Assembly: GCA_013178045.1 (NCBI GenBank) | Contig: JABLXP010000014.1 | Location: 1-45,971 of the forward strand | Source of the DNA: Bacillota bacterium | Lineage (GTDB): Bacteria; Bacillota; Ch66 | Length of the DNA stretch: 45,971 nucleotides | Direction: 5' to 3' | Shown here: positions 29,030-37,357 of the stretch, piece after piece | How positions within the stretch are numbered: position 1 is the first letter of the stretch | Layout: each line of letters opens with the position of its first letter | Program-made: the position numbers and the translations under genes | The notes under the pieces: generated by a model | Told to the model about the DNA's origin: nothing | Database searches by the model: none | What the model saw: only the letters and a program-made list of their open reading frames with translations

Positions 29030-29195
29030 AGCGAAGAATAGAGCGCCAGGACCGGGAAAACGGTTGACGAGGAAGGGGTTAATCGAAAGATTCGGCGGAT
29101 GCCCCTCGGTGGGTCACCATCGTTAGCAGGGCTACAAAACCACCGAGTAATCGGTGGCACAAAGAGCACTGCCTGTGACGTTTAACGATCAATTT
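29030..29195 (+). ncRNA. glmS ribozyme (glucosamine-6-phosphate activated)
   Basis: The conserved core is clear: AGCGCCAGGACC, then CGGTTGACGAGG, GGGGTTAATCGA, TTCGGCGGATGCCCC, the P4 hairpin CCACCGAGTAATCGGTGG and CACAAAGAGCAC. Self-cleavage is expected between A29042 and G29043. When glucosamine-6-phosphate is abundant the message is cut and degraded, lowering GlmS. It sits about 95 bp before the glmS start, as usual. Confidence 0.96.
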
Positions 29196-29290
29196 GCTTT
29201 TATCAAACCGTGGTCAACCGAGTCGTGGTTTTTTGCTTGTCAAAAAGGAAATTCTATGGGATGGTTAATTTAGACAGGGAGGAACACACC

Positions 29291-31123
29291 ATGTGTGGTA
29301 TTGTTGGATACATTGGCGATAAGCCAGCGGTGCCCGTGCTCATCGAAGGCTTAAAGAAACTGGAATACCGCGGCTATGATTCCGCGGGCCTGGCGGTGCT
29401 GGACGGGGGCGACCTGGTTGTTACCAAGAGCGCGGGGAAAATCAGCATTCTGGAAGAAATATTGTTTGAAGTAAACATGCCCCATAGCCGGATTGGCATC
29501 GGCCACACCCGGTGGGCAACTCATGGGCGGCCATCAGATATCAACTCCCATCCTCACACTGATTGTACGGGCAAGTTCGCCGTTGTCCACAATGGAATCA
29601 TCGAAAACTTCCTGCCGCTCAAAGAATGGCTGCAGGGAGAGGGGCACGTTTTTGTTTCTGAGACTGATACCGAGGTTCTCCCACACCTGATCGAACATTT
29701 TTATCAGGGGAACCTTGAACAGGCGATGATGGAAGTGCTTGCGCGGGTTGAAGGCTCTTATGCTGTAGCTGTTTTTAGCGAACACGAACCGAACAAACTT
29801 GTGGCGGCCCGGAAGGACAGCCCGCTGGTGGTTGGTTTGAGTCAAGGGGAATATTTTATCGCCTCGGATATCCCGGCGATCCTCAACCATACCCGCCAGA
29901 CCTACATCTTGAACGATGGCGAAATCGCGGTTCTGACCCGGGACGGTGTTCAGATCTTCAATCAAACTGGGCAGCCGGTCAAAAAGGAAATCTTTGAGGT
30001 GAAGTGGGATGCGGTCGCGGCTGAAAAGGGCGGCTATGAACACTTTATGCTCAAGGAGATCCACGAGCAACCTAAAGCCCTGCGGGATACCATGACCGGT
30101 CGAATCGCGGTTGATAATAAAAGCGTTATTCTTTCCGAGGTCAGCTTAACACCCGACGCGGTTCGCCAGTTGAAAAAGATCTCCATTGTGGCCTGCGGCA
30201 CCGCTTATCACGCGGGGATCGTTGGCAAATACGTGATCGAAAAACTGGCCCGGATTCCTGTCGAGGTTGACATCGCCTCTGAGTTCCGCTACCGTAACCC
30301 GCTGCTTGACCAGTACACCCTGGTGGTGGCGATCAGTCAATCCGGGGAAACGGCTGATACTCTGGCCGCCCTGCGGGAAGCCAAAGCCAAAGGGGCAAGA
30401 GTAGTTGCGGTCACCAATGTGGTGGGAAGCTCTGTTTCCCGCGAAGCAGATGATGTCATCTATACCTGGGCTGGCCCCGAGATCGCAGTCGCTTCGACCA
30501 AGGCCTATACCACCCAGTTAGTCGGGATGTACCTCTTGGCCATTTATCTGGCTCAGCATCGGGGAACCTTGAAACCCGAAGAGATTGAACCGATCCTGGT
30601 GGCAATGCGGAACCTGCCTCAGCAGGCCCAGGCGATCCTGGACCGGGTGCGAGTGGTCAAGGAACTGACTGAGAAATACGCCCACTGTGACGATACCTTC
30701 TTCATCGGCCGTGGTTTAGATTACGCCGTGGCCCTGGAAGGCTCACTGAAACTGAAGGAAATTTCTTATATCCACGCCGAAGCTTACGCAGCCGGGGAAC
30801 TTAAGCACGGCACCCTGGCTTTGATCGTAGAGGGAATTCCCGTGATTGCTCTAGCGACCCAGGAAGACCTGTACGACAAGATGATGAGCAATGTCAAGGA
30901 AGTCAAGGCCCGGGACGCGACGGTTATCGGGATCACCTTCGAAGGGAACCAAGAGATTGCTAAGTCGGTAGATGAAGTGATTTATCTGCCCAAGACCCTG
31001 CCCTTACTGGCGCCGATCCTCACTGTCATCCCGCTGCAGTTGCTGGCCTACTACGTAGCTGTCCAGCGTGGCTGCGATGTGGATAAGCCGAGAAACCTGG
31101 CCAAATCGGTTACGGTGGAGTAG
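29291..31123 (+). CDS. glmS: Glutamine--fructose-6-phosphate aminotransferase (isomerizing)
   Basis: A 610-residue enzyme making glucosamine-6-phosphate. The ATG at 29291 exposes the N-terminal nucleophile Cys after methionine removal (MCGIVGYIGD) and follows GGGAGGAA; longer reading frames upstream run into the ribozyme leader. The glutaminase domain shows GIGHTRWATHGRPSD; two SIS domains follow with SQSGETADTLAAL and STKAYTTQ; the C-terminus DKPRNLAKSVTVE is canonical. It is regulated by the upstream ribozyme. Confidence 0.98.
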   Translation: MCGIVGYIGDKPAVPVLIEGLKKLEYRGYDSAGLAVLDGGDLVVTKSAGKISILEEILFEVNMPHSRIGIGHTRWATHGRPSDINSHPHTDCTGKFAVVHNGIIENFLPLKEWLQGEGHVFVSETDTEVLPHLIEHFYQGNLEQAMMEVLARVEGSYAVAVFSEHEPNKLVAARKDSPLVVGLSQGEYFIASDIPAILNHTRQTYILNDGEIAVLTRDGVQIFNQTGQPVKKEIFEVKWDAVAAEKGGYEHFMLKEIHEQPKALRDTMTGRIAVDNKSVILSEVSLTPDAVRQLKKISIVACGTAYHAGIVGKYVIEKLARIPVEVDIASEFRYRNPLLDQYTLVVAISQSGETADTLAALREAKAKGARVVAVTNVVGSSVSREADDVIYTWAGPEIAVASTKAYTTQLVGMYLLAIYLAQHRGTLKPEEIEPILVAMRNLPQQAQAILDRVRVVKELTEKYAHCDDTFFIGRGLDYAVALEGSLKLKEISYIHAEAYAAGELKHGTLALIVEGIPVIALATQEDLYDKMMSNVKEVKARDATVIGITFEGNQEIAKSVDEVIYLPKTLPLLAPILTVIPLQLLAYYVAVQRGCDVDKPRNLAKSVTVE

Positions 31124-31247
31124 GGGCGAGTCTATTTATCTATTTATTGTATTTCTCATTTATACCTTTTCCCCATGTGAAAAAAGTGGTTCTGAGTGGG
31201 AAGGGATAAGGGAAAAAGATTAAGGATTAAGTCTTTACAGAATAACG

Positions 31248-31310
31248 AAGGGATAAGTGGTAAGGCCTTGAAAAAGCAAGGTTTACGCCACTTATCCCTT
31301 TTTCCTTTTA
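31248..31310 (+). terminator. Intrinsic terminator of glmS
   Basis: AAGGGATAAGTGG (31248-31260) pairs with CCACTTATCCCTT (31288-31300), with an inner CCTTG/CAAGG stem, followed by TTTCCTTTT. Confidence 0.9.
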
Positions 31311-31563
31311 TCCATGAACCTGTCCTTTTGGAACAACTTTTTTCACAAAAATTAGAGTAGTATTTGGGAAATTATAGGAGAAATATTACTGCTTCACGGA
31401 AAAACTTTATTACCTCCCATAAAATCCATTTATGCGGGGTGGAGGGGAGGGGAAGGGTTTTTTAATTAACACCGTAAACTTCAATACAAATGAAGACTTC
31501 ACAAGTTCTAAGAAGTTTGCGAAAATAATTTCAACAAATAAATAAATCAAACTGGAGGCCTGA
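31311..31563. other. Non-coding AT-rich stretch
   Basis: No gene, clear promoter or structured RNA seen, apart from a purine-rich run near 31440. A GGAGG at about 31555 belongs to the decayed gene that follows. Confidence 0.4.
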
Positions 31564-31770
31564 ATGAAACTGAGTGTGTATTAGGCGGGCTTAATCATAC
31601 TTGCTCTTCTACTGTAAATTATTACGTTGTTTCTTGTCTACATGACGATAACCGATTACAAACCGAAAGACATTATATCCCTGACTGTCGAAAACAACCA
31701 GAACAGAATAATAGGGAAGGGTCTGCCCTTATCCCTCTTAACCTTTAATATCGGTTACTGTGGTCTGTCG
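31564..31770 (+). pseudogene. Decayed N-terminus of an endonuclease/exonuclease/phosphatase-family gene
   Basis: A GGAGG followed by ATG at 31564 opens a frame reading MKLSVY, stop (TAG), AGLIILALLL, stop (TAA), IITLFLVYMTITDYKPKDI, then PLSLLTFNIGYCGLS. A membrane anchor followed by TDYKPKDII and TFNIGYCGL is typical of the N-terminus of Firmicute membrane-anchored EEP-family proteins. Two in-frame stops lie in the anchor and the catalytic part is missing after about codon 69. The following 170 bp (to 31942) keep a short open frame, but no product can be named. Confidence 0.65.
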
Positions 31771-31942
31771 GTTGAATGCAGATGGGGATTTCCAGCCGGA
31801 CCAATTGATCGAGCTGATCCAGGCGAGCATACTGGACATGCTCCAATCTGTCCATGGGGTGATGAGTTTTCATAACCAGCTTTGTTCCCGCCGACACGCT
31901 TTCCTTGAATGGAAATTCGTTGAAATCGTGAGCAGGATGGAC

Positions 31943-33886
31943 TTATTCGATGTTATATTCTTTCAAACGTCTGTACAAAGTTCGACGTGATATTCCCAGA
32001 GCCTTGGCGGTTTTGCTTTTATTATAGTTGTGTTTACCCAGACATTTTAAAATCATTTGTTTTTCTATGCAAGAGATGGTTAGATTTTCTTCGTCTTGTT
32101 TTGGTGTACTTTCTTCATTTGACCTAAGGTATTCCTGGATGTAATCATAAGAAATTGTGTTTCCCGAGGTGAGTTGAATCGCTGCTTCCAATACATTTTG
32201 CAGTTCTCTGACATTCCCCGGCCAGTTGTAATTCATAAATGCATTGACAACCTCAGGAGCCAGGGCCATGATTGGTTTGTTTAAGCGCTGGCTAATTGTT
32301 TCTAAGAAATGTTGGGCCAGCAACATGATGTCGTCTGGCCGTTCGCGGAGAGGGGGAATGGTGATCTTGATTACACCCAAGCGGTAATAGAGGTCACGTC
32401 GGAAACGGTTGTGGCTGATCTCTTCCTCCAGGTCCTTATTCGTGGCGGCAATTACCCTGACGTTGACGGGGATAAACTTGGTCCCGCCTAAGCGCATCAC
32501 GCTTTTTTCCTCAAGCACCCTCAACAGGGAAGCCTGCAAATCAAGGGGTATATCGCCGATTTCATCAAGAAAGATCGTACCTTGATCGGCAAGTTCGAAC
32601 TTACCAATCTGTCCACCCTTTCTTGCTCCCGTAAAAGCCCCTTCTTCATACCCAAAAAGCTCACTCGCAATCAGATCTCTTGGCAAGGCCGCGCAGTTTA
32701 TGGCAATAAAAGGTTTATTCCTTCTCGCACTCGCGTTATGGATGGACTGGGCGATGACATCTTTACCCGTCCCGCTTTCTCCAAGGAGCAACACGTTCGA
32801 AGACGAATTGGCAGCTGCTTTAGCAATGTGGATGGCTTGTATGAATGTGGTGTTATTGCCTACTATGTCGTTAAACGTCATCTTAGGCAGGTTACCAATC
32901 TTTTTACTGACCAGGTGAATTGTTCGATTATTTTCCCTGAGGATTATCACCGAGCCAACCTGGGGCGATGCAAAATTACTAAGCGGGGTACAGGTGACGT
33001 TATAACGGATCTTTTCTTTCCCTACTTTAAGTAGTAATGGTTCTTCTTTGATGGTATTTCGGCCGGTTATCGTATTTATTAAGTACCGACTGTCAGGATC
33101 TTTTCCAAACAAGTCAGAGATATTCATGCCAATCAACATCCGATTGGGCTGTTGCAACATTCTTTCGCAATTTTCGTTCGTGAAGTTGATAATCCCGCTG
33201 CTGTCAACTACAAGAATCCCTTCAGGCATCGACTCCAATACAGCTTTCTGCAGCGTTGTGGTCCTTTCCTGGATGATTTTCAATTCGATTAATTTTGTGA
33301 TTGCTGCTACCATCCCCAAAGTTTGACTACTTGCTCGGTTAACAGAAGCCAATATCGCGACGTTACCGATAATTTTTCCCTGATCAATAATTGGCGCGCA
33401 GAAACAGGAGCCGCAGTAAGCAAAAAGACAAAAATGCTCATACCCAATAACCGCGACTGGTTTGGTCAATGCCGCCATTAAACCACCAGCATTGGTGCCT
33501 ACCAGCTTTTCTGACCACAAGGAACCTTCGTGAATATGAGCTCGTTTAGCCCAATCCAGGGCAGGCTTATCACCGATGATTTTTAGGATACAAAGCTTCT
33601 CATCGGCCAGAACAGTGATGGCAGAGAGTCCTGAAAGGTATTTCGTTAAGGACTTGATGATGGGGACAGAAATATCGACCAAATATCGTGATTTCTCCAG
33701 GGCCGATGTTAATTCGGCTTTGGTACAAACGTAGGGATTCATTTGTAGTGTGGGCGAAACTCCATAATGATAACTGCGTTCCCAGGAATTTCTGATTTCC
33801 GGGCGCAAATTTTCCCGTAGCTCAGGCTTTTCATGATACAGCTCCCACTTGCGCCTTAATTCGTTCCATAAAGCGCTATTGCTGAT
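31943..33886 (-). CDS. Sigma-54-dependent activator, AcoR type (GAF-PAS-AAA+-Fis)
   Basis: An enhancer-binding activator of about 647 residues (621 from the first conventional start). Order: GAF-like sensor with a Cys-rich patch (AYCGSCFCAP), a PAS domain (VLESMPEGILVVDSSGIINF), AAA+ domain with Walker A GESGTGKD, the sigma-54 contact loop EGAFTGA, Walker B TIFLDEIGD, and a C-terminal Fis-type helix-turn-helix (KSKTAKALGISRRTLYRRL). TTG 33808 is the first conventional start, but the frame stays open to 33886 and encodes WNELRRKWELYHEKPELREN, which with RPEIRNSWERS is the conserved AcoR-family N-terminus. AAAGGAG lies 10 nt before an ATC at 33886, so a non-standard start is proposed. It is divergent from the catabolic genes and almost certainly activates their -24/-12 promoters, probably in response to a substrate sensed by GAF or PAS. 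Confidence 0.9.
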   Translation of the reverse strand: MSNSALWNELRRKWELYHEKPELRENLRPEIRNSWERSYHYGVSPTLQMNPYVCTKAELTSALEKSRYLVDISVPIIKSLTKYLSGLSAITVLADEKLCILKIIGDKPALDWAKRAHIHEGSLWSEKLVGTNAGGLMAALTKPVAVIGYEHFCLFAYCGSCFCAPIIDQGKIIGNVAILASVNRASSQTLGMVAAITKLIELKIIQERTTTLQKAVLESMPEGILVVDSSGIINFTNENCERMLQQPNRMLIGMNISDLFGKDPDSRYLINTITGRNTIKEEPLLLKVGKEKIRYNVTCTPLSNFASPQVGSVIILRENNRTIHLVSKKIGNLPKMTFNDIVGNNTTFIQAIHIAKAAANSSSNVLLLGESGTGKDVIAQSIHNASARRNKPFIAINCAALPRDLIASELFGYEEGAFTGARKGGQIGKFELADQGTIFLDEIGDIPLDLQASLLRVLEEKSVMRLGGTKFIPVNVRVIAATNKDLEEEISHNRFRRDLYYRLGVIKITIPPLRERPDDIMLLAQHFLETISQRLNKPIMALAPEVVNAFMNYNWPGNVRELQNVLEAAIQLTSGNTISYDYIQEYLRSNEESTPKQDEENLTISCIEKQMILKCLGKHNYNKSKTAKALGISRRTLYRRLKEYNIE

Positions 33887-34125
33887 TTTATATCAACTCC
33901 TTTCGGTGTTTATCTATGTAAATGTGACTTCGTCGTAGGGCCATTTCGGCAAATATCGACATTTTACCCATGAAAATAATCTTCCGTTTTCGCCTTGGCT
34001 TAAATGCTAATTGTAGTTACTTTTCATACAAAAAAAGTAAAATTATAAATATTATTCCAATATTTAGTATATTCCATCATCTCATAGAAAACAATGGCCG
34101 CTTTTTGTAATATTATGGGTATTTT

Positions 34126-34143
34126 TGTCGCTGCATGTCGCTG
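34126..34143 (+). promoter_or_regulatory. Tandem TGTCGCTG repeat, candidate activator site
   Basis: TGTCGCTG occurs twice, at 34126 and 34136, exactly 10 bp apart and so on the same helix face. It lies about 45-60 bp before the -24 element of the first SDR promoter. It is a candidate upstream site for the divergent activator. Confidence 0.4.
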
Positions 34144-34187
34144 TATATGGAGGAGGTCATTTTATCCTTAAAACGGGAGGAGAATAA

Positions 34188-34203
34188 TGGAACAAATTTT
34201 GCA
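34188..34203 (+). promoter_or_regulatory. Sigma-54 promoter P1 (first SDR gene)
   Basis: TGGAACAAATTTTGCA has GG and GC in the required -24/-12 register (consensus TGGCACG-N4-TTGCW). Transcription is expected near 34215. Confidence 0.7.
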
Positions 34204-34346
34204 TTAAAGCAGGACAATTAATTTATTCTTGATGTTTAATGTTTTTTCGGAACATATGAGAGTGAGGTGATCCTGGTTAGTTATTAACTAATACTTATGA
34301 TTGGGTCGATATGATATTCCAATTTACAGACCGGGAGGGTTTAAAT

Positions 34347-35120
34347 GTGCATGTGAAAGAAATGTTTGATTTGACGGGTAAGACAGCTGTAGTGACCGGT
34401 GGCTCTATTGGTTTAGGGGCCCAGATGGCCACGGCTCTGGCGGAAGCCGGCGCTAATCTAGTAGTAGCCGCACGCCGGGTGGAGCGGTGTGCTGAGTTGT
34501 GCGAGCAGTTGAAACAACTGGGAGTGAAAGCCATTCCCGCTGCCTGCGATGTGAGCAAGCCCGATGACTGTCAAAGATTGGTAGATTTGACAGTGAAAGA
34601 GTTTGGGACTTTAGATATCCTAGTTAATAACGCTGGCTTCACCTGGGGTGCAGACTCATTGAATTATCCTATGGATAAATGGCAACAAGTACTGGATGTT
34701 AATTTAACCGGTCTCTTTCAGTTATCAGCGATGGCGGCCCGGGTAATGAAGGAACAGGGAAGAGGTAAAATTATCAATATTGCTTCGGTTGCGGGTTTCA
34801 TAGGTGCGTTTCCTGAATCACAGAATACAGTTGCCTATAATGCCAGTAAGGGGGCCGTCATTACCCTGACCAAAGACCTGGCCGTGAAATGGGCCCGTTA
34901 CGGAATCTACGTAAATGCTATCGCTCCAGGATTTTTCCCTAGTCATATGAGTGAGGGAATTCTAAAAAAGATTGGCCATCTGGTGGTGGCCCGTGTGCCG
35001 TTGGGTCGGTTAGGGAATGATCAAGACCTGAAGGGTGCCATTGTCTTTTTAAGTTCGGCCGCTTCCGATTATATTACTGGCCATTGTTTGATCGTTGACG
35101 GTGGGAGGCTGGCTGTCTAG
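34347..35120 (+). CDS. Short-chain dehydrogenase/reductase (first)
   Basis: A classical SDR of about 257 residues. The cofactor motif is TGGSIGLG; NNAG, the active-site serine in NIASVAGF and the YNASK catalytic pair are present, and the end SDYITGHCLIVDGG is typical. AARR after the second strand suggests NADP preference. The GTG at 34347 follows GGGAGGG by 7 nt and is preferred over ATG 34311, which has no such site. It is transcribed from P1 and ends at its own terminator, so it is a separate unit within the cluster. The substrate is not determined; it may oxidise or reduce the hydroxy/keto acid brought in by the symporter. Confidence 0.85.
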   Translation: MHVKEMFDLTGKTAVVTGGSIGLGAQMATALAEAGANLVVAARRVERCAELCEQLKQLGVKAIPAACDVSKPDDCQRLVDLTVKEFGTLDILVNNAGFTWGADSLNYPMDKWQQVLDVNLTGLFQLSAMAARVMKEQGRGKIINIASVAGFIGAFPESQNTVAYNASKGAVITLTKDLAVKWARYGIYVNAIAPGFFPSHMSEGILKKIGHLVVARVPLGRLGNDQDLKGAIVFLSSAASDYITGHCLIVDGGRLAV

Positions 35121-35154
35121 GTTTATCTAATTTTACTTGGTTAATGTTAAATGT

Positions 35155-35184
35155 CCCCAACTATTATTAAGTTGGGGATTTTTT
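35155..35184 (+). terminator. Intrinsic terminator after the first SDR gene
   Basis: CCCCAACT (35155-35162) pairs with AGTTGGGG (35170-35177), followed by A and a run of T. Confidence 0.9.
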
Positions 35185-35208
35185 ATCACGGGATAATTAC
35201 CTTCAATT

Positions 35209-35292
35209 TGTGACCTGACAGTGCCAGATTGTCACAGGTTGTGTCGGTACAATTTGACTATTTGGCACAAAGGACAAGTTCAACTGTGACAG
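35209..35292 (+). promoter_or_regulatory. Cluster of dyad motifs, candidate activator sites for P2
   Basis: TGTGACCTGACA (35209-35220) and TGTGTCGGTACA (35240-35251) both fit TGT-N6-ACA; CTGTGACAG (35284-35292) is a further small palindrome. They lie about 55-140 bp before the P2 -24 element, the usual zone for enhancer-binding proteins. Confidence 0.45.
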
Positions 35293-35345
35293 AGTTATCG
35301 ACTTTGAAAGGATAAGAGGGCTATTTTTTATGAATAAAATAACTT

Positions 35346-35361
35346 TGGTATTAGATTTGCA
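35346..35361 (+). promoter_or_regulatory. Sigma-54 promoter P2 (symporter unit)
   Basis: TGGTATTAGATTTGCA fits the -24/-12 pattern and differs from P3 by one base in 16; the similarity extends into flanking TTT and ATTT. Transcription would begin near 35373. Confidence 0.8.
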
Positions 35362-35434
35362 ATTTGGAAAATTTCGAAAAGAAATAATTATTTGTCAAGC
35401 TGACAAAGATGGGCCTTTTGTAGGGGAGGTGAAT

Positions 35435-35524
35435 TTGAAGGCAAAAAGTAAAGCGATTAGCTTAGCTGGAGGGGAACTGCTTACCTGGAAGATGAGTGAA
35501 AAGTTTTTTGAAAGGGTGATTTAA
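35435..35524 (+). CDS. Small ORF (29 aa) ahead of the symporter
   Basis: TTG 35435 follows GGGGAGG by 5 nt and opens 29 codons beginning MKAKSKAISLAGGELL and ending FFERVI. The stop is 2 nt before the symporter ATG, which suggests translational coupling. The same frame is open from an ATG at 35330, but that start lies upstream of the P2 transcription start and cannot be used from P2. No family is recognised and there is no membrane segment. It may be a real peptide or simply a coupling leader. Confidence 0.45.
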   Translation: MKAKSKAISLAGGELLTWKMSEKFFERVI

Positions 35525-35526
35525 AA

Positions 35527-36975
35527 ATGACCACAGCAGCAATTATGATGATTGCTTATCTGGTGTTGACAACAGCTATTGGTTTATATTTATACAAAAC
35601 CAATAAGAGTGTCCAGGAATACTTTATCGCGAAAAGAGGCCTGGGCGTAGCTTTGATAATCCCGTTGCTGTTCGCGGAGACGATCGCCGGCGCAGGGACA
35701 GTTGGCAACGCGGCTGAAGCGTTTAAGGTCGGTATTTCTGCGGTCTGGGCTAACTGGATCTATGTGGGTGGGTATTTGGCTTATGTCATCTTTACGCTCA
35801 AATTTTTCCGGGTTTTAGGGACCAAGATGGGTATTATATCTGTTCCCGAGGCATATGAGTTAATGTTTGATAGGAAAACGCGCTTATTGATTATGGTTTT
35901 GATGTGTCTGGCGCTTGGAATTATTTTTGCTGTACAACCAGCGGCGGCAGGCGGGATCCTGGGGCCTATGTTTAAAATAAGTACAACTACTGCAGGCTGG
36001 ATCGCAGGGATTATTTTTATCATTGTAACCTGTACCGGTGGGTTGAGGGGCGTTGCCTGGATGAATGTCGTCCATTCCTTAGCGATGTATCTTGGAATGG
36101 GGATTGTTGCCTGGTTTGCCCTCAGCCATATAGGTGGTTATTCACAGTTAAGTGCTACTCTGCCAGCACAGATGTTTGATTTTATCCAACCTGATGGTTG
36201 GACTGTTACTGCCTGGGTGCTCGGGACAGCTGTCACCTGCCTTACTTCCCCAGTACTGACGGCTGTGTGTTTGGGGGCTGATTCTTTGAAAACAGCCAGA
36301 AATGGAATAATTGTTGGTACCCTGCTAATTATTCCGTTTGCGTTTTTACCAGCCTTGATCGGGATGGCGGCCAAAGCACATTTACCTGCGACTGCAGGGA
36401 AGACCGCTCTCTTTTCGATGGCGGCGCACACTGGCCCATGGGCTGCGGGACTGGCCAGCATGGCAATCATCGCGGCGATATTTTCCACAGCACCAGCGCT
36501 GTTATTACTTATCGTTACTTCACTTACCAGGGATTTCTACAAAATCTTTAAACCTGAAGCAAATGATGCTGAGCAACTCAGGTTTTCCCAGATCAGCGCT
36601 GTTTTAGTCGGAGTCCTGGCTACTTTCCTGGGGATGAAGGCCAGTTCTATCTTGATGCAAATCTATGGGGCTTTGCAAATCCGTTCAGTAGCGAATGTGG
36701 TGTTACTTTTAGCTTTATGGTGGCCTCGAATTAATGCTACCGCGGCTTTTTGGTCGATCTTGTTTGGCGGCACAATTGCTGCGGTTTGGCACTTCGCCGG
36801 CAGTCCATACGGAATAGCTCCGTTGTGGCCATCGCTTGCTGTGGGGCTTCCGGTATTGGCAGTTTTGACTGCAATATATAACAAAGAACCAGTATCGGCG
36901 GGATACCAGAAATATCGCGAAGCCCTGCATGAATTTGAAGCAGAGGAAAGCCAAGGCAATCCTGTGAGTTGTTAG
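35527..36975 (+). CDS. Sodium:solute symporter (SSS family)
   Basis: A 482-residue integral membrane transporter with roughly 13 hydrophobic segments. The first helix (AAIMMIAYLVLTTAIGLYLY), SVQEYFIAKRGLG and the helix-2 region FAETIAGAGTVGNAAEAF match SSS symporters, which import organic solutes with sodium. TCTGGLRGVAWMNVVHSL is a further family motif. The position in a hydroxyacyl-CoA oxidation cluster suggests uptake of a short hydroxy- or carboxylic acid. It is expressed from P2 and followed by a terminator. Confidence 0.9.
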   Translation: MTTAAIMMIAYLVLTTAIGLYLYKTNKSVQEYFIAKRGLGVALIIPLLFAETIAGAGTVGNAAEAFKVGISAVWANWIYVGGYLAYVIFTLKFFRVLGTKMGIISVPEAYELMFDRKTRLLIMVLMCLALGIIFAVQPAAAGGILGPMFKISTTTAGWIAGIIFIIVTCTGGLRGVAWMNVVHSLAMYLGMGIVAWFALSHIGGYSQLSATLPAQMFDFIQPDGWTVTAWVLGTAVTCLTSPVLTAVCLGADSLKTARNGIIVGTLLIIPFAFLPALIGMAAKAHLPATAGKTALFSMAAHTGPWAAGLASMAIIAAIFSTAPALLLLIVTSLTRDFYKIFKPEANDAEQLRFSQISAVLVGVLATFLGMKASSILMQIYGALQIRSVANVVLLLALWWPRINATAAFWSILFGGTIAAVWHFAGSPYGIAPLWPSLAVGLPVLAVLTAIYNKEPVSAGYQKYREALHEFEAEESQGNPVSC

Positions 36976-37018
36976 TAACATCTTCAACAAATTCACCGCG
37001 CCGTTCAGAATGATTAAG

Positions 37019-37058
37019 GGTACTATCTTCTTTATTTATGAGGATAGTACCTTTTTTT
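37019..37058 (+). terminator. Intrinsic terminator of the symporter unit
   Basis: GGTACTATC (37019-37027) pairs with GATAGTACC (37043-37051), followed by seven T. Confidence 0.92.
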
Positions 37059-37120
37059 GAGTTCTGAATACAGGGTACATCATTATAAGGTCAATGTTGA
37101 CACACTCTGTGCCAGGGAGA

Positions 37121-37155
37121 TGTGACGATTTGACTCAAATAAGTGTGGCGATACG
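37121..37155 (+). promoter_or_regulatory. Candidate activator sites for P3
   Basis: TGTGACGATTTGAC (37121) and TGTGGCGATACG (37144-37155) resemble the TGTG-C dyads upstream of P2 and lie about 60-90 bp before the P3 -24 element. Confidence 0.35.
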
Positions 37156-37212
37156 AAAAGAATTTGATTTCAGTGGGAATTGCCTAGGGACTTTATTAGG
37201 TAGGTCTATTTT

Positions 37213-37228
37213 TGGCATTAGATTTGCA
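37213..37228 (+). promoter_or_regulatory. Sigma-54 promoter P3 (dehydratase operon)
   Basis: TGGCATTAGATTTGCA is a strong -24/-12 match with correct spacing. Transcription is expected near 37240, giving a 130-nt leader to the dehydratase gene. Confidence 0.85.
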
Positions 37229-37273
37229 ATTTATTTAGCTTGGCAAAAGGGATTTTGCTGAAGGGGGGTAACC

Positions 37274-37357
37274 GTGAAGGACAAGGCAGAATCTCAGCCG
37301 GGCTACAGTGGGCTACAACTACCAGGGATGAGCAGCGGTGGAAAACGACACGACTGA
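37274..37357 (+). CDS. Leader ORF (27 aa) ahead of the dehydratase
   Basis: GTG 37274 follows a GGGGGG run by 5 nt and opens 27 codons (MKDKAESQPGYSGLQLPGMS, then SGGKRHD). Its TGA overlaps the GAGGAGGGAG site of the dehydratase, so translation of the two may be coupled. The peptide resembles no known family; it is hydrophilic and may only serve as a leader. Confidence 0.4.
   Translation: MKDKAESQPGYSGLQLPGMSSGGKRHD

Noticed and set aside
29210-29290. Longer glmS start
   Set aside because: GlmS needs cysteine directly after the initiator methionine; only ATG 29291 provides this.
31760-31990. 76-codon frame after the decayed exonuclease-like gene
   Set aside because: It faintly recalls the C-terminal domain of cation-efflux proteins (SFHN...RRH), but the match is too weak and the frame runs into the opposite-strand activator gene.
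34188-34208. Five-codon frame (MEQILH-like) behind GGGAGGAG at P1
   Set aside because: It coincides with the sigma-54 -24/-12 element and lies upstream of the expected transcription start.
35330-35434. 64-residue version of the small ORF before the symporter
   Set aside because: The region contains the P2 -24/-12 promoter, so a P2 transcript would start after this ATG; the apparent coding capacity is probably incidental.
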